Shown: positions 1-8,377 of the stretch, one piece after another
How the letters are laid out: each line of letters starts with the position of its first letter
Position numbering within the stretch: the first letter of the stretch is position 1
Source of the DNA: Kutzneria sp036403095
Lineage (GTDB): Bacteria; Actinomycetota; Actinomycetes; Mycobacteriales; Pseudonocardiaceae
Direction of reading: 5' to 3'
Assembly (NCBI GenBank): GCA_036403095.1
Contig: DASWRQ010000048.1
Coordinates: 1-20,264, forward strand
Length of the DNA stretch: 20,264 nt
Position numbers and translations under genes: made by a program
Notes under the pieces: model-generated
What the model was told of the DNA's origin: nothing
Seen by the model: the letters and a program-made list of their open reading frames with translations, nothing else
The model's database searches: none

Positions 1-177
1 CGAGCCACGCTACGCCCCGAACCTGGCAACGCCGCCCATGCCGAAGGCGCCGCTGGGCCGCTCCCGCCGGGCCGGGCCGCTCACTCCCCCGAAACCGGGA
101 AATACCGAACGCCCGTTATGCAAGCGACCGAATAACGACACGCCGCCGACTCGTTGAATCGACAATCGAATCGACGG
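1..177. other. Left edge, no supported gene
   Basis: This is the stretch downstream of the pseudouridine synthase gene. A plus-strand frame open from the left edge (base 2) to a stop near 157 has good GC at third positions and could be the last ~50 codons of a gene, rich in Pro and Arg. On the minus strand a 24-codon frame starting with GTG behind a GGGGGAG motif (about 88 down to 14) also looks codon-biased. The two overlap, so both cannot be trusted, and I recognise neither. Confidence 0.2.
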
Positions 178-1086
178 TCAACGCCAGGCCGACAGGCGCA
201 ACCGGCTCTCGAAGCGGCGCGGCCGGCCGGTGAGCGGGTCGGTGAACTCCAGCGTTCTGGCCAACAGCTGGAGCGGATTCGTGAAGTCGTCCAACGGTTT
301 CTCGGTGAGCACCGGGTAGAAGTCGTCGTTCAGGATCGCGACGCCGAGATCGGCCATGTGCAGCCGCAGCTGGTGGGTGCGGCCGGTGAGCGGGGAAAGC
401 CGGTATCGGCCGAGGCCGTCCCGATGCTCGACGAGGTCCACAACGGTCTCCGCATTCGGTTCGCCGGGGACCTCCTGGGCCACGATCACACCCTTCTCCT
501 TGACGATCCGGCTCCGCACGGTCGTCGGCAGGGCCAACGACGGGTCATGCCGGGCGATCGCCTCATAAACCTTGCGCACCAAGCGATCCCGGAACAGCGT
601 CTGATAGCGGCCACGAACCTGAGGGTTGATCACGAACATCACCAGGCCGGCGGTCACACGGTCCAATCGGTGCGCCGGCACCAGATCCGGCAGATCGAGG
701 TCCCGCCGCAGCCGCACCAGCGCGGTCTCGGCGATGTGCTGGCCACGCGGGATAGTGGCCAGAAAGTGAGGTTTGTCCACCACGAGCAGATTCTCGTCGC
801 GGTGCACGATTCCGATGTCGAACGGCACCGGCGTCTCCACCGGCAGGTCCCGGTGGAACCAGATCACCCCGTCCGGCACGAACGGCGCGTCCGGCCCCAG
901 CGGCCCGTCGATGTCGACGATCCGCCGCTCCCGCAGCATCTCGTCGATCCGCCCGGGATCCACCCGCGGCAGTCGGAACACCAGGTGCTCGCGCAAGGTC
1001 CGCCAGGGCCCCTCGGCCGGCATCCGCATCCGCACCGGGTCGAGGCCGAGGCGCTGGGGCAGCGGGGGCTTGGCACGACGTCTCAT
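178..1086 (-). CDS. RluA-family RNA pseudouridine synthase
   Basis: This is a 302-residue cytosolic enzyme that isomerises uridine to pseudouridine in rRNA or tRNA. The exact target cannot be read from sequence. The catalytic signature HRLDR is at residues 139-143, with Asp142 the expected nucleophile, followed by TAGLVMF. The second conserved block, LTGRTHQLRLHM, lies in the C-terminal third. The first ~80 residues look like a short S4-type RNA-binding region (LREHLVFRLPRVD...RIVDIDG), as in RluA/RluC/RluD relatives, and the length is normal. I chose the ATG at 1086. A GTG four codons upstream (1098) is possible, and neither has a clear Shine-Dalgarno. The frame stays open further upstream, but there it runs through the terminator hairpin and end of the neighbouring gene and is not credible protein. 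The gene may be transcribed by readthrough of that terminator or from a promoter near TATTGT at 1097-1102. Confidence 0.9.
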   Translation of the reverse strand: MRRRAKPPLPQRLGLDPVRMRMPAEGPWRTLREHLVFRLPRVDPGRIDEMLRERRIVDIDGPLGPDAPFVPDGVIWFHRDLPVETPVPFDIGIVHRDENLLVVDKPHFLATIPRGQHIAETALVRLRRDLDLPDLVPAHRLDRVTAGLVMFVINPQVRGRYQTLFRDRLVRKVYEAIARHDPSLALPTTVRSRIVKEKGVIVAQEVPGEPNAETVVDLVEHRDGLGRYRLSPLTGRTHQLRLHMADLGVAILNDDFYPVLTEKPLDDFTNPLQLLARTLEFTDPLTGRPRRFESRLRLSAWR

Positions 1087-1102
1087 CTCGACGCTCACAA
1101 TA

Positions 1103-1145
1103 CAAGGCGGCCCTGCTCCCGTCGGACGAGAGCAGGGCCGCCTTG
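1103..1145 (-). terminator. Rho-independent-type hairpin after the secreted beta-helix gene
   Basis: Bases 1103-1118 (CAAGGCGGCCCTGCTC) pair perfectly with 1130-1145, giving a 16-bp stem with an 11-nt loop. It lies 17 bp past the stop of the minus-strand gene ending at 1163, and only 16 bp before the start of the next minus-strand gene. No long U-tract follows (TATTGT), which is usual for actinobacterial terminators. It could also limit or attenuate transcription into the pseudouridine synthase. Confidence 0.8.
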
Positions 1146-1162
1146 GTGTCGCTACTACCTCG

Positions 1163-3367
1163 TCACGGGTAGCTGACGATGTCCACCGGGGTGGTGTTCG
1201 TCGGGGTCTGCGCACCGGTGTCGTTGATGACGTGGGTGATGGACCCGTTGTTGCCCAACGAGATGTCCAGGATGTCGTGGAACTTGACGTTGCCGTTCTG
1301 CGGCGCCTCGAAGGCGTGGTAGTTGACCACGCTCGGGTTGGCGCTGAAGTAGGCGTACACGCCCATGCCCCACGCCTCGTGGCTGGTGACGTTGGCCCCC
1401 ACCTTGTACGAGGCCCAGCCCTGGGTCGAGCCGTTCATGTACGAGCTCTGGTTGGGCACGTCGTAGGGCATCTCGGACTGGTAGAAGATCGTCTTGCCGC
1501 CGTTGCCGTTCCAGATCACCTGGTACTGCTGGTAGTGCTCGGCGAACAGGCCGTACGCGGTGACGTTGTTGCCGTTCACGACCAGGCCGTTGGCGCCGGT
1601 GTTGGTGTTCCAGCCCGCGGTGCCGTTGTTGTCGTCGTGGTCGGCCCGCCAGATCCAGGTGTCGTCGGTGATCACGTTGTTGCTGTTGATCACCAGCGAC
1701 CGGGTGGCCTTGCCGACGGTCGCGCCGCCGAGCCGGAAGTGCACGTCGGACAGCACGGTCGGGTCGGCCGAGTGGTCCGCGGTCGAGCCGCTCGGGCCGA
1801 CCTGCAGCAGCTGCTGCGAGTTGACCGTGCCGCCGTCCATCAGCAGACCCGCGATCTTCACGCCGTTGACGTCGGCCACCTGGATGGCGGTGATGCCGTT
1901 GTCCGGCACGAAGGTCGCGATGCCCAGGCCCAGCACCACGGTGTCCGGACGCGTCACGTTCAGCGTCTGGTTGAGGTGGTAGATGCCCGGCGTGACGATC
2001 AGGTTCTTGCCGGCCGACAGCGCGGCGTTGATCGTCGCGGCGGTGTCACCCTGCTTGACGATGTAGAAGCCGCTCATCGGCAGCGAGGTGCCGGCCGGGT
2101 TGCCGTTGGCCCACGAGGTGCCCGAGCTGTTGGTGCGCAGCGCCGGCACGAACACGCTGTAGTTGCCGTTGCCGTCGATGTACAGGTACGGCTTCTCGGC
2201 GATCACCGGGCTGGTGTTCAGCGTGGTGTACGGCGGGTTCGGGAACGTGTTGCCGGGCGCGCCCTGCACGCCGGAGAACACCATGTTCCAGTTCTGGCCG
2301 TTCCAGCTGCCGATCTGGTCGTTGCGCGACAGCCACTGCTGCTGCGAGCCGGACTGCACCTGGCCGGTGACCCGGGAGTCGGCCAGGAAGCCGCCGGAGG
2401 ACCAGCCGTTGTCGTCGAGCTTCAGGTTGCCGTTGACCTGCACGCGGCGCAACGGGTCGGCCTGGGACACGGCCCAGGTGTTGGTGCCGCCGGGCGGGTT
2501 GATGGTCAGGCCCTCGGCGTCACGCCAGAAGTTGCAGGTGGCGTTGCCGCCCATCCAGTCGGCCTCCACGTGCACCTGGCCGTTGATGGTGACCTGGCCA
2601 GGGGTGAGGCCGAGGCCGGCGACCTCGGTGTAGAAGCCCACGTTGGCATCCACGTTGTAGGTGCCGGGCGTGAACAGCAGCGCGTAGCGGCCGGTGCCGA
2701 ACTGGGCCGACTGCTGCGAGTTGAACACCGAGTTGAGCTTGTTCTGGATCGTCGACTGCGGCGTGGACGGCGTGAACACCGACACGTTCGGACCGAAGTC
2801 CGGGGAGCCGGGCGGCGGCGGGGGCGGCGGAGGCGTGGTGCCGCCGCCGCTGAGCGAGAACCGCTGCGCGGCGGAGCCGTTGCAGGTGTACTGCTGCAGC
2901 TGCACGCTGTCGTTCACCGACGCGCCGGGCACGTCGAGGCACTTGCCGCTGTTGCGGTTGATGAAGTGGTAGTTGCCGTTGCCCTCGTCGACCGGCTGCC
3001 ACTGCTGGTTGGCGCCGCCGCCATAGGTCCACAGGTGGACCACCGCCGAGTCGGCGGTCGACACGTTGGCGACGTCCCAGACCTGGGCGGTCGCGGTCGA
3101 GGCGCCGATCTGGAAGTAGCCGGAGTCGGTGGCGGTGAACGTCCACGACTGGGCAGCGGTGCCGTTGCAGGTGTACTGCTGCACGGCGGTGTCGTTGGCG
3201 GTGGCGGCGGAGCGCGCGTCGACGCACTTTCCACTGCCGGCGTTGGTGACGGTGTAGGTGCCGGGAGACACCGCGGCGCTGGCCGCGGGCGCCAGGCCGA
3301 CGGCCATGGCGGTCGCGGACAAGGTCACGACCGCCGCGGCGAGCGCGGTGGTACGCACAGGGGTCAC
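1163..3367 (-). CDS. Secreted ricin-domain (CBM13) protein with right-handed beta-helix domain
   Basis: This is a 734-residue exported protein, probably acting on an extracellular polysaccharide. A Sec signal peptide covers residues 1-31/32: positive VTPVR, a hydrophobic Ala/Val core, and an ASA-A cleavage site. Residues ~35-173 form a ricin-type beta-trefoil with repeated GKCVD/GKCLD, QQYTCNG and QxW/QRF motifs, as in carbohydrate-binding CBM13 domains. A Gly-Thr-polyproline linker (174-188, eight prolines) leads to a ~545-residue region of pectate-lyase/GH55-like beta-helix character, with TPGTYN, TPGIYHLNQT, short beta-strands and many Asn. From memory, related actinobacterial proteins are annotated variously and sometimes wrongly ('adenylyl cyclase', 'coagulation factor 5/8 type'), so I give no substrate. 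The start is the GTG at 3367, because AGGAGG at 3373-3378 stands 5 nt before it and the signal peptide begins there. An upstream start at 3442 would spoil the signal peptide. Confidence 0.85.
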   Translation of the reverse strand: MTPVRTTALAAAVVTLSATAMAVGLAPAASAAVSPGTYTVTNAGSGKCVDARSAATANDTAVQQYTCNGTAAQSWTFTATDSGYFQIGASTATAQVWDVANVSTADSAVVHLWTYGGGANQQWQPVDEGNGNYHFINRNSGKCLDVPGASVNDSVQLQQYTCNGSAAQRFSLSGGGTTPPPPPPPPGSPDFGPNVSVFTPSTPQSTIQNKLNSVFNSQQSAQFGTGRYALLFTPGTYNVDANVGFYTEVAGLGLTPGQVTINGQVHVEADWMGGNATCNFWRDAEGLTINPPGGTNTWAVSQADPLRRVQVNGNLKLDDNGWSSGGFLADSRVTGQVQSGSQQQWLSRNDQIGSWNGQNWNMVFSGVQGAPGNTFPNPPYTTLNTSPVIAEKPYLYIDGNGNYSVFVPALRTNSSGTSWANGNPAGTSLPMSGFYIVKQGDTAATINAALSAGKNLIVTPGIYHLNQTLNVTRPDTVVLGLGIATFVPDNGITAIQVADVNGVKIAGLLMDGGTVNSQQLLQVGPSGSTADHSADPTVLSDVHFRLGGATVGKATRSLVINSNNVITDDTWIWRADHDDNNGTAGWNTNTGANGLVVNGNNVTAYGLFAEHYQQYQVIWNGNGGKTIFYQSEMPYDVPNQSSYMNGSTQGWASYKVGANVTSHEAWGMGVYAYFSANPSVVNYHAFEAPQNGNVKFHDILDISLGNNGSITHVINDTGAQTPTNTTPVDIVSYP

Positions 3368-3508
3368 AGGGCCCTCCTGCTTCGCTGGGAGAGGACAGGT
3401 CTGAGTGGCGGCCCCGACGAGGCCGAATGCTAGGGGGGTCACCGGGAAGCGTCAATACACGCCTTAAAATAAGACGAAGACGATCCCGCCGGCGAGGATC
3501 ATGCTCGC
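3368..3508. promoter_or_regulatory. Divergent intergenic region of the secreted and membrane protein genes
   Basis: This gap separates two divergently read genes and must hold both promoters. It contains the only markedly AT-rich patch nearby (TTAAAATAAG, about 3465-3475), a plausible site of promoter opening. AGGAGG at 3373-3378 is the ribosome site of the minus-strand gene. Before the plus-strand ATG, GATCC and GGATC arms (3482-3500) flank GC-rich sequence and cover its only SD-like GAGG. I could not define -35/-10 boxes with confidence. Confidence 0.45.
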
Positions 3509-4900
3509 ATGGCGAAGAGGCGTCCGATCAGCACCGGGACCGCCGTGGCCGGGCTGGTGGCAACGCTGATGCTGGCCGCGCTGGCGGTGCGGCTGCCCGC
3601 GTTCGCGCCGCTTCTGGCGGCCGGCGCGGGCTGGCTCGGCGTCGAAACCTGGCTGCGCCACCGTGTCGGGACCGCCGGGTTCCGGCACAGTCTGCACGAT
3701 CAACTTCTCCGGTCACGGGCGGGGTACGCGTCGGCCCAACGGGAACGTTTGGCTCTGCAGCCCACAAGCGCGACGGCGCAGTTCGTGCTGGGCCAACTGG
3801 ACGCCGACGTTGCGCCGATCCCCGCGTTGCTGCCGTTCCGACCCCATGTCGATCTCCGCTCGTATGTGGCCGACGAGTTGGCCGCGCAGCACAAACCGTT
3901 GGGCAAGCGCACCTCGACCGGCCTGACCGTGGCCGCGGAGCTGTTGCGCGCCAACATGGTCTATCCGGTGCTGGCCACCGTGCCGTCGTCCAAGCCGCGG
4001 TGGACGCGGGAAATCGTCGGTGCCGTGGTGGCTTGCGCGCTGGCCGTGGCCGCGCTGGCCTGGCTGGAACAAACCTGGAACATCAAGCCGGCCACCTATC
4101 ACCGGTCGATCTCGTTGGCACTGGGCCTGTCCCTGGCCTGCGTGCTGCCGCTGGCCGAGGTCGTGCTGGGGACGTCGAGCGGTCGCCGCATCCGCGTCGC
4201 GGCCGTCACGCTGACGCCGCCGGCCTTCATGGCCTGTTGGACGATCCGCCGGTCCTGGGACACCAGTTGGTGGCAACACGCGTTCGGCGTGCGCGAATGG
4301 CTTGTCGTGTCAACGATTGCCGTCATATCGCTCGGCGTCGGCCTGGGAACCTCGTCCGTGCGCGGCCGCAACCGGCTGTCGCCGCAGCGAATCAGCCAGC
4401 TGTCCTGGCTGTCCATCGCCTCGATCGCCGCCATCGGGCTCGGCCTGCTCACCCCGGTGCTGGCCGGCCCGCCGCCGGAACCGCAGTTCCGCCAGGTGTC
4501 GGCGTGCTCGCTGCTGTCCCGGGAGGCGCTGGCCCGGATCGCGCCGAAGATCGACGGTCCGCCGGGCGTCACCTTCAGCGAGGCCGCGGTCAACGGCTGC
4601 GAGTGGTCGCAGCGGCACGGGCCGCTGCCGATCGACTTCGTGGCCATCGACGCGTACGTCGGCAGCGGCGACATCGAGCAGTCGAAGCGGCAGTTCGCGC
4701 TGGCCACCATCGCCGTCTTCGGCGCACCGCGCACTGTGGACGGGCCGTGCGACCAGGCCGCCCAGGTGCGCACCGACCACGGCACCGAGATGGTGGTGCG
4801 CTGCGGCAACCTGGTGCTGACGGTGTTCAGCTCGGCCGCCGACCCCGGGCTGGCCGCGCGACTCGCCGACGAGGCCGCGCGCGTGGTTACCACGGGTTGA
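3509..4900 (+). CDS. Hypothetical multi-pass membrane protein with C-terminal Cys-containing (DUF3558-like) domain
   Basis: I do not recognise this 463-residue protein as a named family. It has hydrophobic segments at about residues 10-45 (one or two helices), 168-186, 200-220, 263-282 and 298-319. A ~120-residue soluble loop (46-165) lies between the first and second groups. After the last helix, residues ~325-463 form a soluble domain with four cysteines: SACSLLS (Cys333), NGCEW (Cys364), GPCDQ and VRCGN. The 'CSLLs...gCeW' pattern recalls the DUF3558 domain usually found as a lipoprotein in Pseudonocardiales and mycobacteria. Here it would be displayed from a membrane anchor, with Cys pairs suited to disulfides outside the cell. 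That resemblance is judged by eye. The gene ends 28 bp before the nuclease-helicase gene on the same strand, so they may be co-transcribed, but a shared function is not evident. The start ATG has only a weak, distant GAGG. Confidence 0.75.
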   Translation: MAKRRPISTGTAVAGLVATLMLAALAVRLPAFAPLLAAGAGWLGVETWLRHRVGTAGFRHSLHDQLLRSRAGYASAQRERLALQPTSATAQFVLGQLDADVAPIPALLPFRPHVDLRSYVADELAAQHKPLGKRTSTGLTVAAELLRANMVYPVLATVPSSKPRWTREIVGAVVACALAVAALAWLEQTWNIKPATYHRSISLALGLSLACVLPLAEVVLGTSSGRRIRVAAVTLTPPAFMACWTIRRSWDTSWWQHAFGVREWLVVSTIAVISLGVGLGTSSVRGRNRLSPQRISQLSWLSIASIAAIGLGLLTPVLAGPPPEPQFRQVSACSLLSREALARIAPKIDGPPGVTFSEAAVNGCEWSQRHGPLPIDFVAIDAYVGSGDIEQSKRQFALATIAVFGAPRTVDGPCDQAAQVRTDHGTEMVVRCGNLVLTVFSSAADPGLAARLADEAARVVTTG

Positions 4901-4928
4901 TCTTCGCCTGTGAAACACTGGGCCGGCG

Positions 4929-7900
4929 ATGTTCACCCCAACGGACCTGGCCGACCTGCTTGAGTGCGAGCACCGGAGCGTGCTCGACCAGGCGCTGGCC
5001 GCCGGGCTGCCCGGCGCGCCGAGACCCGATCCCGGCGGCGACCAGCTGGCCGTCAAGCACGGGCAGGCCCATGAGCTGGCGGTGCTGGAGCGGCTGCGTT
5101 CGGAGCGCGGTGTCGTCGAGATCTCCGGTGACGACCCGGTGGCCGCCACCCTGGCCGCGCTGGCCGCCGGCGCGCCGGTGATCTACCAGGCGGTGTTCCG
5201 CGACGGGGACCTGACCGGGCGGGCCGACTTCCTCATCGCCGACGGCGAGGGCCGGTACGAGGCCTACGACACCAAGCTGGCCCGGCACGCCCGGCCGGCG
5301 GCCGTGCTCCAGCTGACGGCGTACGCGGATGCCTTGCGCCGCACCGGTTTTCCGACCGGCCCGCACATGCACCTGTTGCTGGGCGACGGCAGCGACGTGA
5401 CGCTGCGGGTGGACGACTTCGTGCCGCTGCTGGATCGCTTGCGGGCCAAGCTGTCCGTGCGTCCGCCGACGTTGCCCGTGAGGCTGTGGGACGACGCCCG
5501 GCCGGCCTGTGCGACGTGCAAGTTCTTGAGCACGTGCGAATCCGGACGGGAAGAGGACCGGGACCTGTCGCTGGTCGCCGGGATGCGGGCCGATCAGCGG
5601 CGCAAGCTCGTCGAGGCCGGCGTGGACACCATCGACGCGCTGGCCGCCGCCGCCCCCGAGGATCGCCCGCGCGACCTGTCCGCGACGACGTTCACCGCGC
5701 TGCGGGCGCAGGCGGCGATCCAGGTTCGGCAGGACGCCACCGGCAAGATCACCTACGAGATCGTGGACGGCGACGAGCTGGCCAAACTGCCCGCTCCCAG
5801 CCCCGGCGACGTGTTCTTCGACATGGAGGGCGACCCGTTCGCGCTGGCCGGGACCGGGCTGGAGTACCTGTTCGGCGCGGTGACCACGGACGGTTTCACG
5901 CCGTTCTGGGCCCACTCGCGGGCGGCCGAGAAGCGGGCGTTCGAGGAGTTCGTCGACTTCGCCTCGGCCCGGCTGGCCGCGCATCCCGGCGCGCACATCT
6001 ACCACTACGCGCCGTACGAGGTGACAGCGTTGAAGCGGCTCGCCGCCGTGCACGGCACCCGCGAGGAGGCGGTCGACGACCTCCTGCGCAGCCGGGCCCT
6101 GATCGACCTGTATGCCGTGGTACGCAAGGCTTTGCGAGTCTCGCAGCGGTCGTACTCCATCAAGTGCCTTGAGCCGCTGTACATGCCGTCGGCCCGTGAC
6201 GGGGACGTGAAGACGGCCGTGTCGAGCATCGAGGCGTACGAGGAATACCTGACGCTGCACCAGCTCGGCGACCCGCGGGCGGCCGAGGTGTTGCAGGGCA
6301 TCAGCGACTACAACGAGTACGACTGCGTGTCGACGCGGGAGCTTTTCCGTTTCCTGCACCGGGTTCGCGTCGAGGCCGAGATCGAGACGGTGGTCGAGGT
6401 CGTCGAGGGCGATCTCGTCGCCCAGACCGAGGACCTCGTGGCCGCCGAGCGCCGGGCCGAGCGCGCCGCCCGACTGGCCGCGCTCGTCGACCCGCTGCTG
6501 GCCGACCTGCCCGACAATCCCGTGGACGCCACCGACGACGAGAAGGCCCGGGCGCTGCTCGGCGCTTCGGTCGGCTATCACCGCCGGGAGACCAATCCGG
6601 CATGGTGGGAGTTCTTCCGCCAGGTGGCCGCCCCACTGTCCGATCTGGAGGTTGACACCACCTGCGCGGTGCCGGTTTCCGTTCAGGTCGGCGACTGGCA
6701 GCCGCCGGCCGGGCGGACCAAGCTGGCCAAGCGGGTGTTGACGCTGGTGTGCGACCCGGACCGGCCGCATCCGTACGCCGCGGGCGACCAGGTTCGCTTG
6801 CGCTACGGGGATTCCACGCGCGACGCGATCGTCAGCGCCGCCACCGCCGAAGAGCTGACGGTGGTCGAGAGCGCCAAGCCGGACGACACTTCCGACGGTC
6901 GCCCCGGCGCGGTGCTGCCCGGCGCGCCCGTCCGTCCGCAGCCCAAGGACGAGGCCGTCGCCGAGCTGGCTCAGCTGGCCGTGGACGTTCTGCCTTCGCT
7001 GCCAAGCCATCCGGGCATCGACCTACTACGCCGCACTCCCCCGCGGCTCCGGGGCGGGCGCCCCTTGCCGTCGCACGGCGAGGACCTCGTGCGGACCGTG
7101 ATCGAGACCGTCGACCTGCTCGACGGGTCGACGCTGGCCGTGCAGGGTCCGCCCGGCGCCGGCAAGACCTACCTGGCCGGTAAGCTGATCGCCCACCTCG
7201 TCGGCGCCGGCCGAACCGTCGCGGTGACGTCCACCAGCCACAAGGCCGTCGAGAACGTGTTGCGGGCGGCTGCCTCCGCCGCGCCGACCCTGCCGGCCGC
7301 GAAGCGGCCCAAGAAGGCTCCCGAGAAGGATGTGCCCTGGGAGCAGCCGAAGGACAACCGTGGGCTGGCCCGATGGCGGTCCGAGCACACCGACGGGCAT
7401 CTCGTCGGCGGCACCGCGTGGACCTTCGCCAACGAGGCCATCCGGGCCGAGCCGTTCGACGTGCTCGTGATCGACGAGGCCGGTCAGTTCGCCCTCGCCG
7501 ACGCGCTCGCGGTCTCCATGTGCGCCCGCAACCTCGTGCTGCTCGGCGATCCCCAGCAGCTGCCGCAAGTCGTTCAGGGCACCCATCCCGCCGGCGCCGA
7601 GGCGTCCGCGCTCGGGCACCTCATCGGCGACAACGACGTGATCCCCCCTTCGCTGGGCTTTTTCCTCGACCAGTCCCGGCGGATGCACCCCGCCGTCTGC
7701 GAGCCCGTGTCACGCCTGTCCTACGCCGGGCTGCTGCACGCCCATCCCTCTGCCGCCGAACGCTCCATCGACGGCATCGACGCCGGCCTGTACCTCGCCT
7801 CCGTCGACCATCGCGGCAACACCACCCGCTCGGTCGAGGAAGCCGCCGCCGTGGTCGACATCGTGCGTTCCCTGCACGGTCGCAAGTGGACCGACAGCTC

Positions 7901-8276
7901 CGGCGTCCGCCCCATCGGCGACGAGGACATCCTTGTCGTCGCCCCGTACAACCTTCAGGCCCGCGTCGTCTCCCGGGCCTTGGAAGTCGCCGGTTTCCCC
8001 GACATCCGCGTCGGCACCGTCGACCGGTTCCAGGGCCAGGAGGCGCCGGTCGTGATCACCACCATGACCTCCTCCTCGGCCGTCGACCTGCCTCGGGGGC
8101 TGGACTTCCTGTTGTCCCGCAACCGGTTGAACGTCGCCCTCTCCCGGGCCCAGGCCGTCGCCGTGCTGGTCTGCTCGCCCAAGCTCGTCGAGGCCGACAT
8201 CCGTACCGTGGACCAGATGCGGCTCGTGTCCGGCATGATCGGGCTCCTGAACGCCGCCGTGCCCTGGACTTCCTGA
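4929..8276 (+). CDS. TM0106-type RecB-like nuclease / RNase H-like / SF1B helicase fusion
   Basis: This 1115-residue protein has three enzyme modules. Residues 1-~205 are a RecB/PD-(D/E)XK nuclease: GQAHE at 45-49, GRAD (Asp100), YDTK (Asp114, Lys116) and QLTAY (Gln128, Tyr132). Cys13, Cys194, Cys197 and Cys203 are spaced like the Fe-S cluster of Cas4, AddB and Dna2 nucleases. Residues ~292-480 are an RNase H-like DEDD exonuclease: FFDMEGDP (Asp298, Glu300), Asp393 in LIDLY and Asp465 in YNEYD. Residues ~715-1100 are an Upf1/DNA2-like helicase: Walker A GPPGAGKT 740-747, DEAGQ 849-853, GDPQQLPQ 873-880, QSRRMHP 915-921, VDRFQGQE 1031-1038 and LNVALSRA 1067-1074. All three sets of catalytic residues look intact, so the protein probably unwinds and degrades DNA or RNA-DNA substrates in repair. 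The ATG at 4929 lacks a clear SD but precedes the conserved first Cys segment correctly. Confidence 0.9.
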   Translation: MFTPTDLADLLECEHRSVLDQALAAGLPGAPRPDPGGDQLAVKHGQAHELAVLERLRSERGVVEISGDDPVAATLAALAAGAPVIYQAVFRDGDLTGRADFLIADGEGRYEAYDTKLARHARPAAVLQLTAYADALRRTGFPTGPHMHLLLGDGSDVTLRVDDFVPLLDRLRAKLSVRPPTLPVRLWDDARPACATCKFLSTCESGREEDRDLSLVAGMRADQRRKLVEAGVDTIDALAAAAPEDRPRDLSATTFTALRAQAAIQVRQDATGKITYEIVDGDELAKLPAPSPGDVFFDMEGDPFALAGTGLEYLFGAVTTDGFTPFWAHSRAAEKRAFEEFVDFASARLAAHPGAHIYHYAPYEVTALKRLAAVHGTREEAVDDLLRSRALIDLYAVVRKALRVSQRSYSIKCLEPLYMPSARDGDVKTAVSSIEAYEEYLTLHQLGDPRAAEVLQGISDYNEYDCVSTRELFRFLHRVRVEAEIETVVEVVEGDLVAQTEDLVAAERRAERAARLAALVDPLLADLPDNPVDATDDEKARALLGASVGYHRRETNPAWWEFFRQVAAPLSDLEVDTTCAVPVSVQVGDWQPPAGRTKLAKRVLTLVCDPDRPHPYAAGDQVRLRYGDSTRDAIVSAATAEELTVVESAKPDDTSDGRPGAVLPGAPVRPQPKDEAVAELAQLAVDVLPSLPSHPGIDLLRRTPPRLRGGRPLPSHGEDLVRTVIETVDLLDGSTLAVQGPPGAGKTYLAGKLIAHLVGAGRTVAVTSTSHKAVENVLRAAASAAPTLPAAKRPKKAPEKDVPWEQPKDNRGLARWRSEHTDGHLVGGTAWTFANEAIRAEPFDVLVIDEAGQFALADALAVSMCARNLVLLGDPQQLPQVVQGTHPAGAEASALGHLIGDNDVIPPSLGFFLDQSRRMHPAVCEPVSRLSYAGLLHAHPSAAERSIDGIDAGLYLASVDHRGNTTRSVEEAAAVVDIVRSLHGRKWTDSSGVRPIGDEDILVVAPYNLQARVVSRALEVAGFPDIRVGTVDRFQGQEAPVVITTMTSSSAVDLPRGLDFLLSRNRLNVALSRAQAVAVLVCSPKLVEADIRTVDQMRLVSGMIGLLNAAVPWTS

Positions 8277-8377
8277 CCGCGTTCCCCGGATTCGGCGGTG
8301 CGAGGCCTGGCCGGCCACCCCGACAACATCAAGGGCACACCCGCTTACCCAGGTCAGCACGATTCAGCCGGCAGCGG
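8277..8377. other. Convergent intergenic gap, no clear element
   Basis: About 100 bp separate the helicase stop from the response-regulator stop. I see a short TGGCCGGCCA palindrome and GGTCAGC written twice directly, but no convincing terminator hairpin. Confidence 0.3.

Noticed and set aside
1163..3367. Adenylyl cyclase
   Set aside because: A label I recall on similar proteins. The sequence shows an exported lectin-like domain and beta-helix with no cyclase motif.
773..3433. Very long plus-strand frame opposite the secreted beta-helix gene
   Set aside because: Val/Gly/Arg/His-rich low-complexity translation, antisense to a gene with signal peptide, RBS and domain motifs. It is a GC-rich shadow.
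4929..5560. Cas4 of a CRISPR system
   Set aside because: The Cys pattern and RecB fold match, but the domain is fused to an RNase H-like domain and a helicase, and no repeats or other cas genes are present.
4887..7010. 707-codon minus-strand frame opposite the nuclease-helicase
   Set aside because: No domain motif and a Gly/Arg/Gln-rich composition, while the plus frame carries all catalytic motifs.
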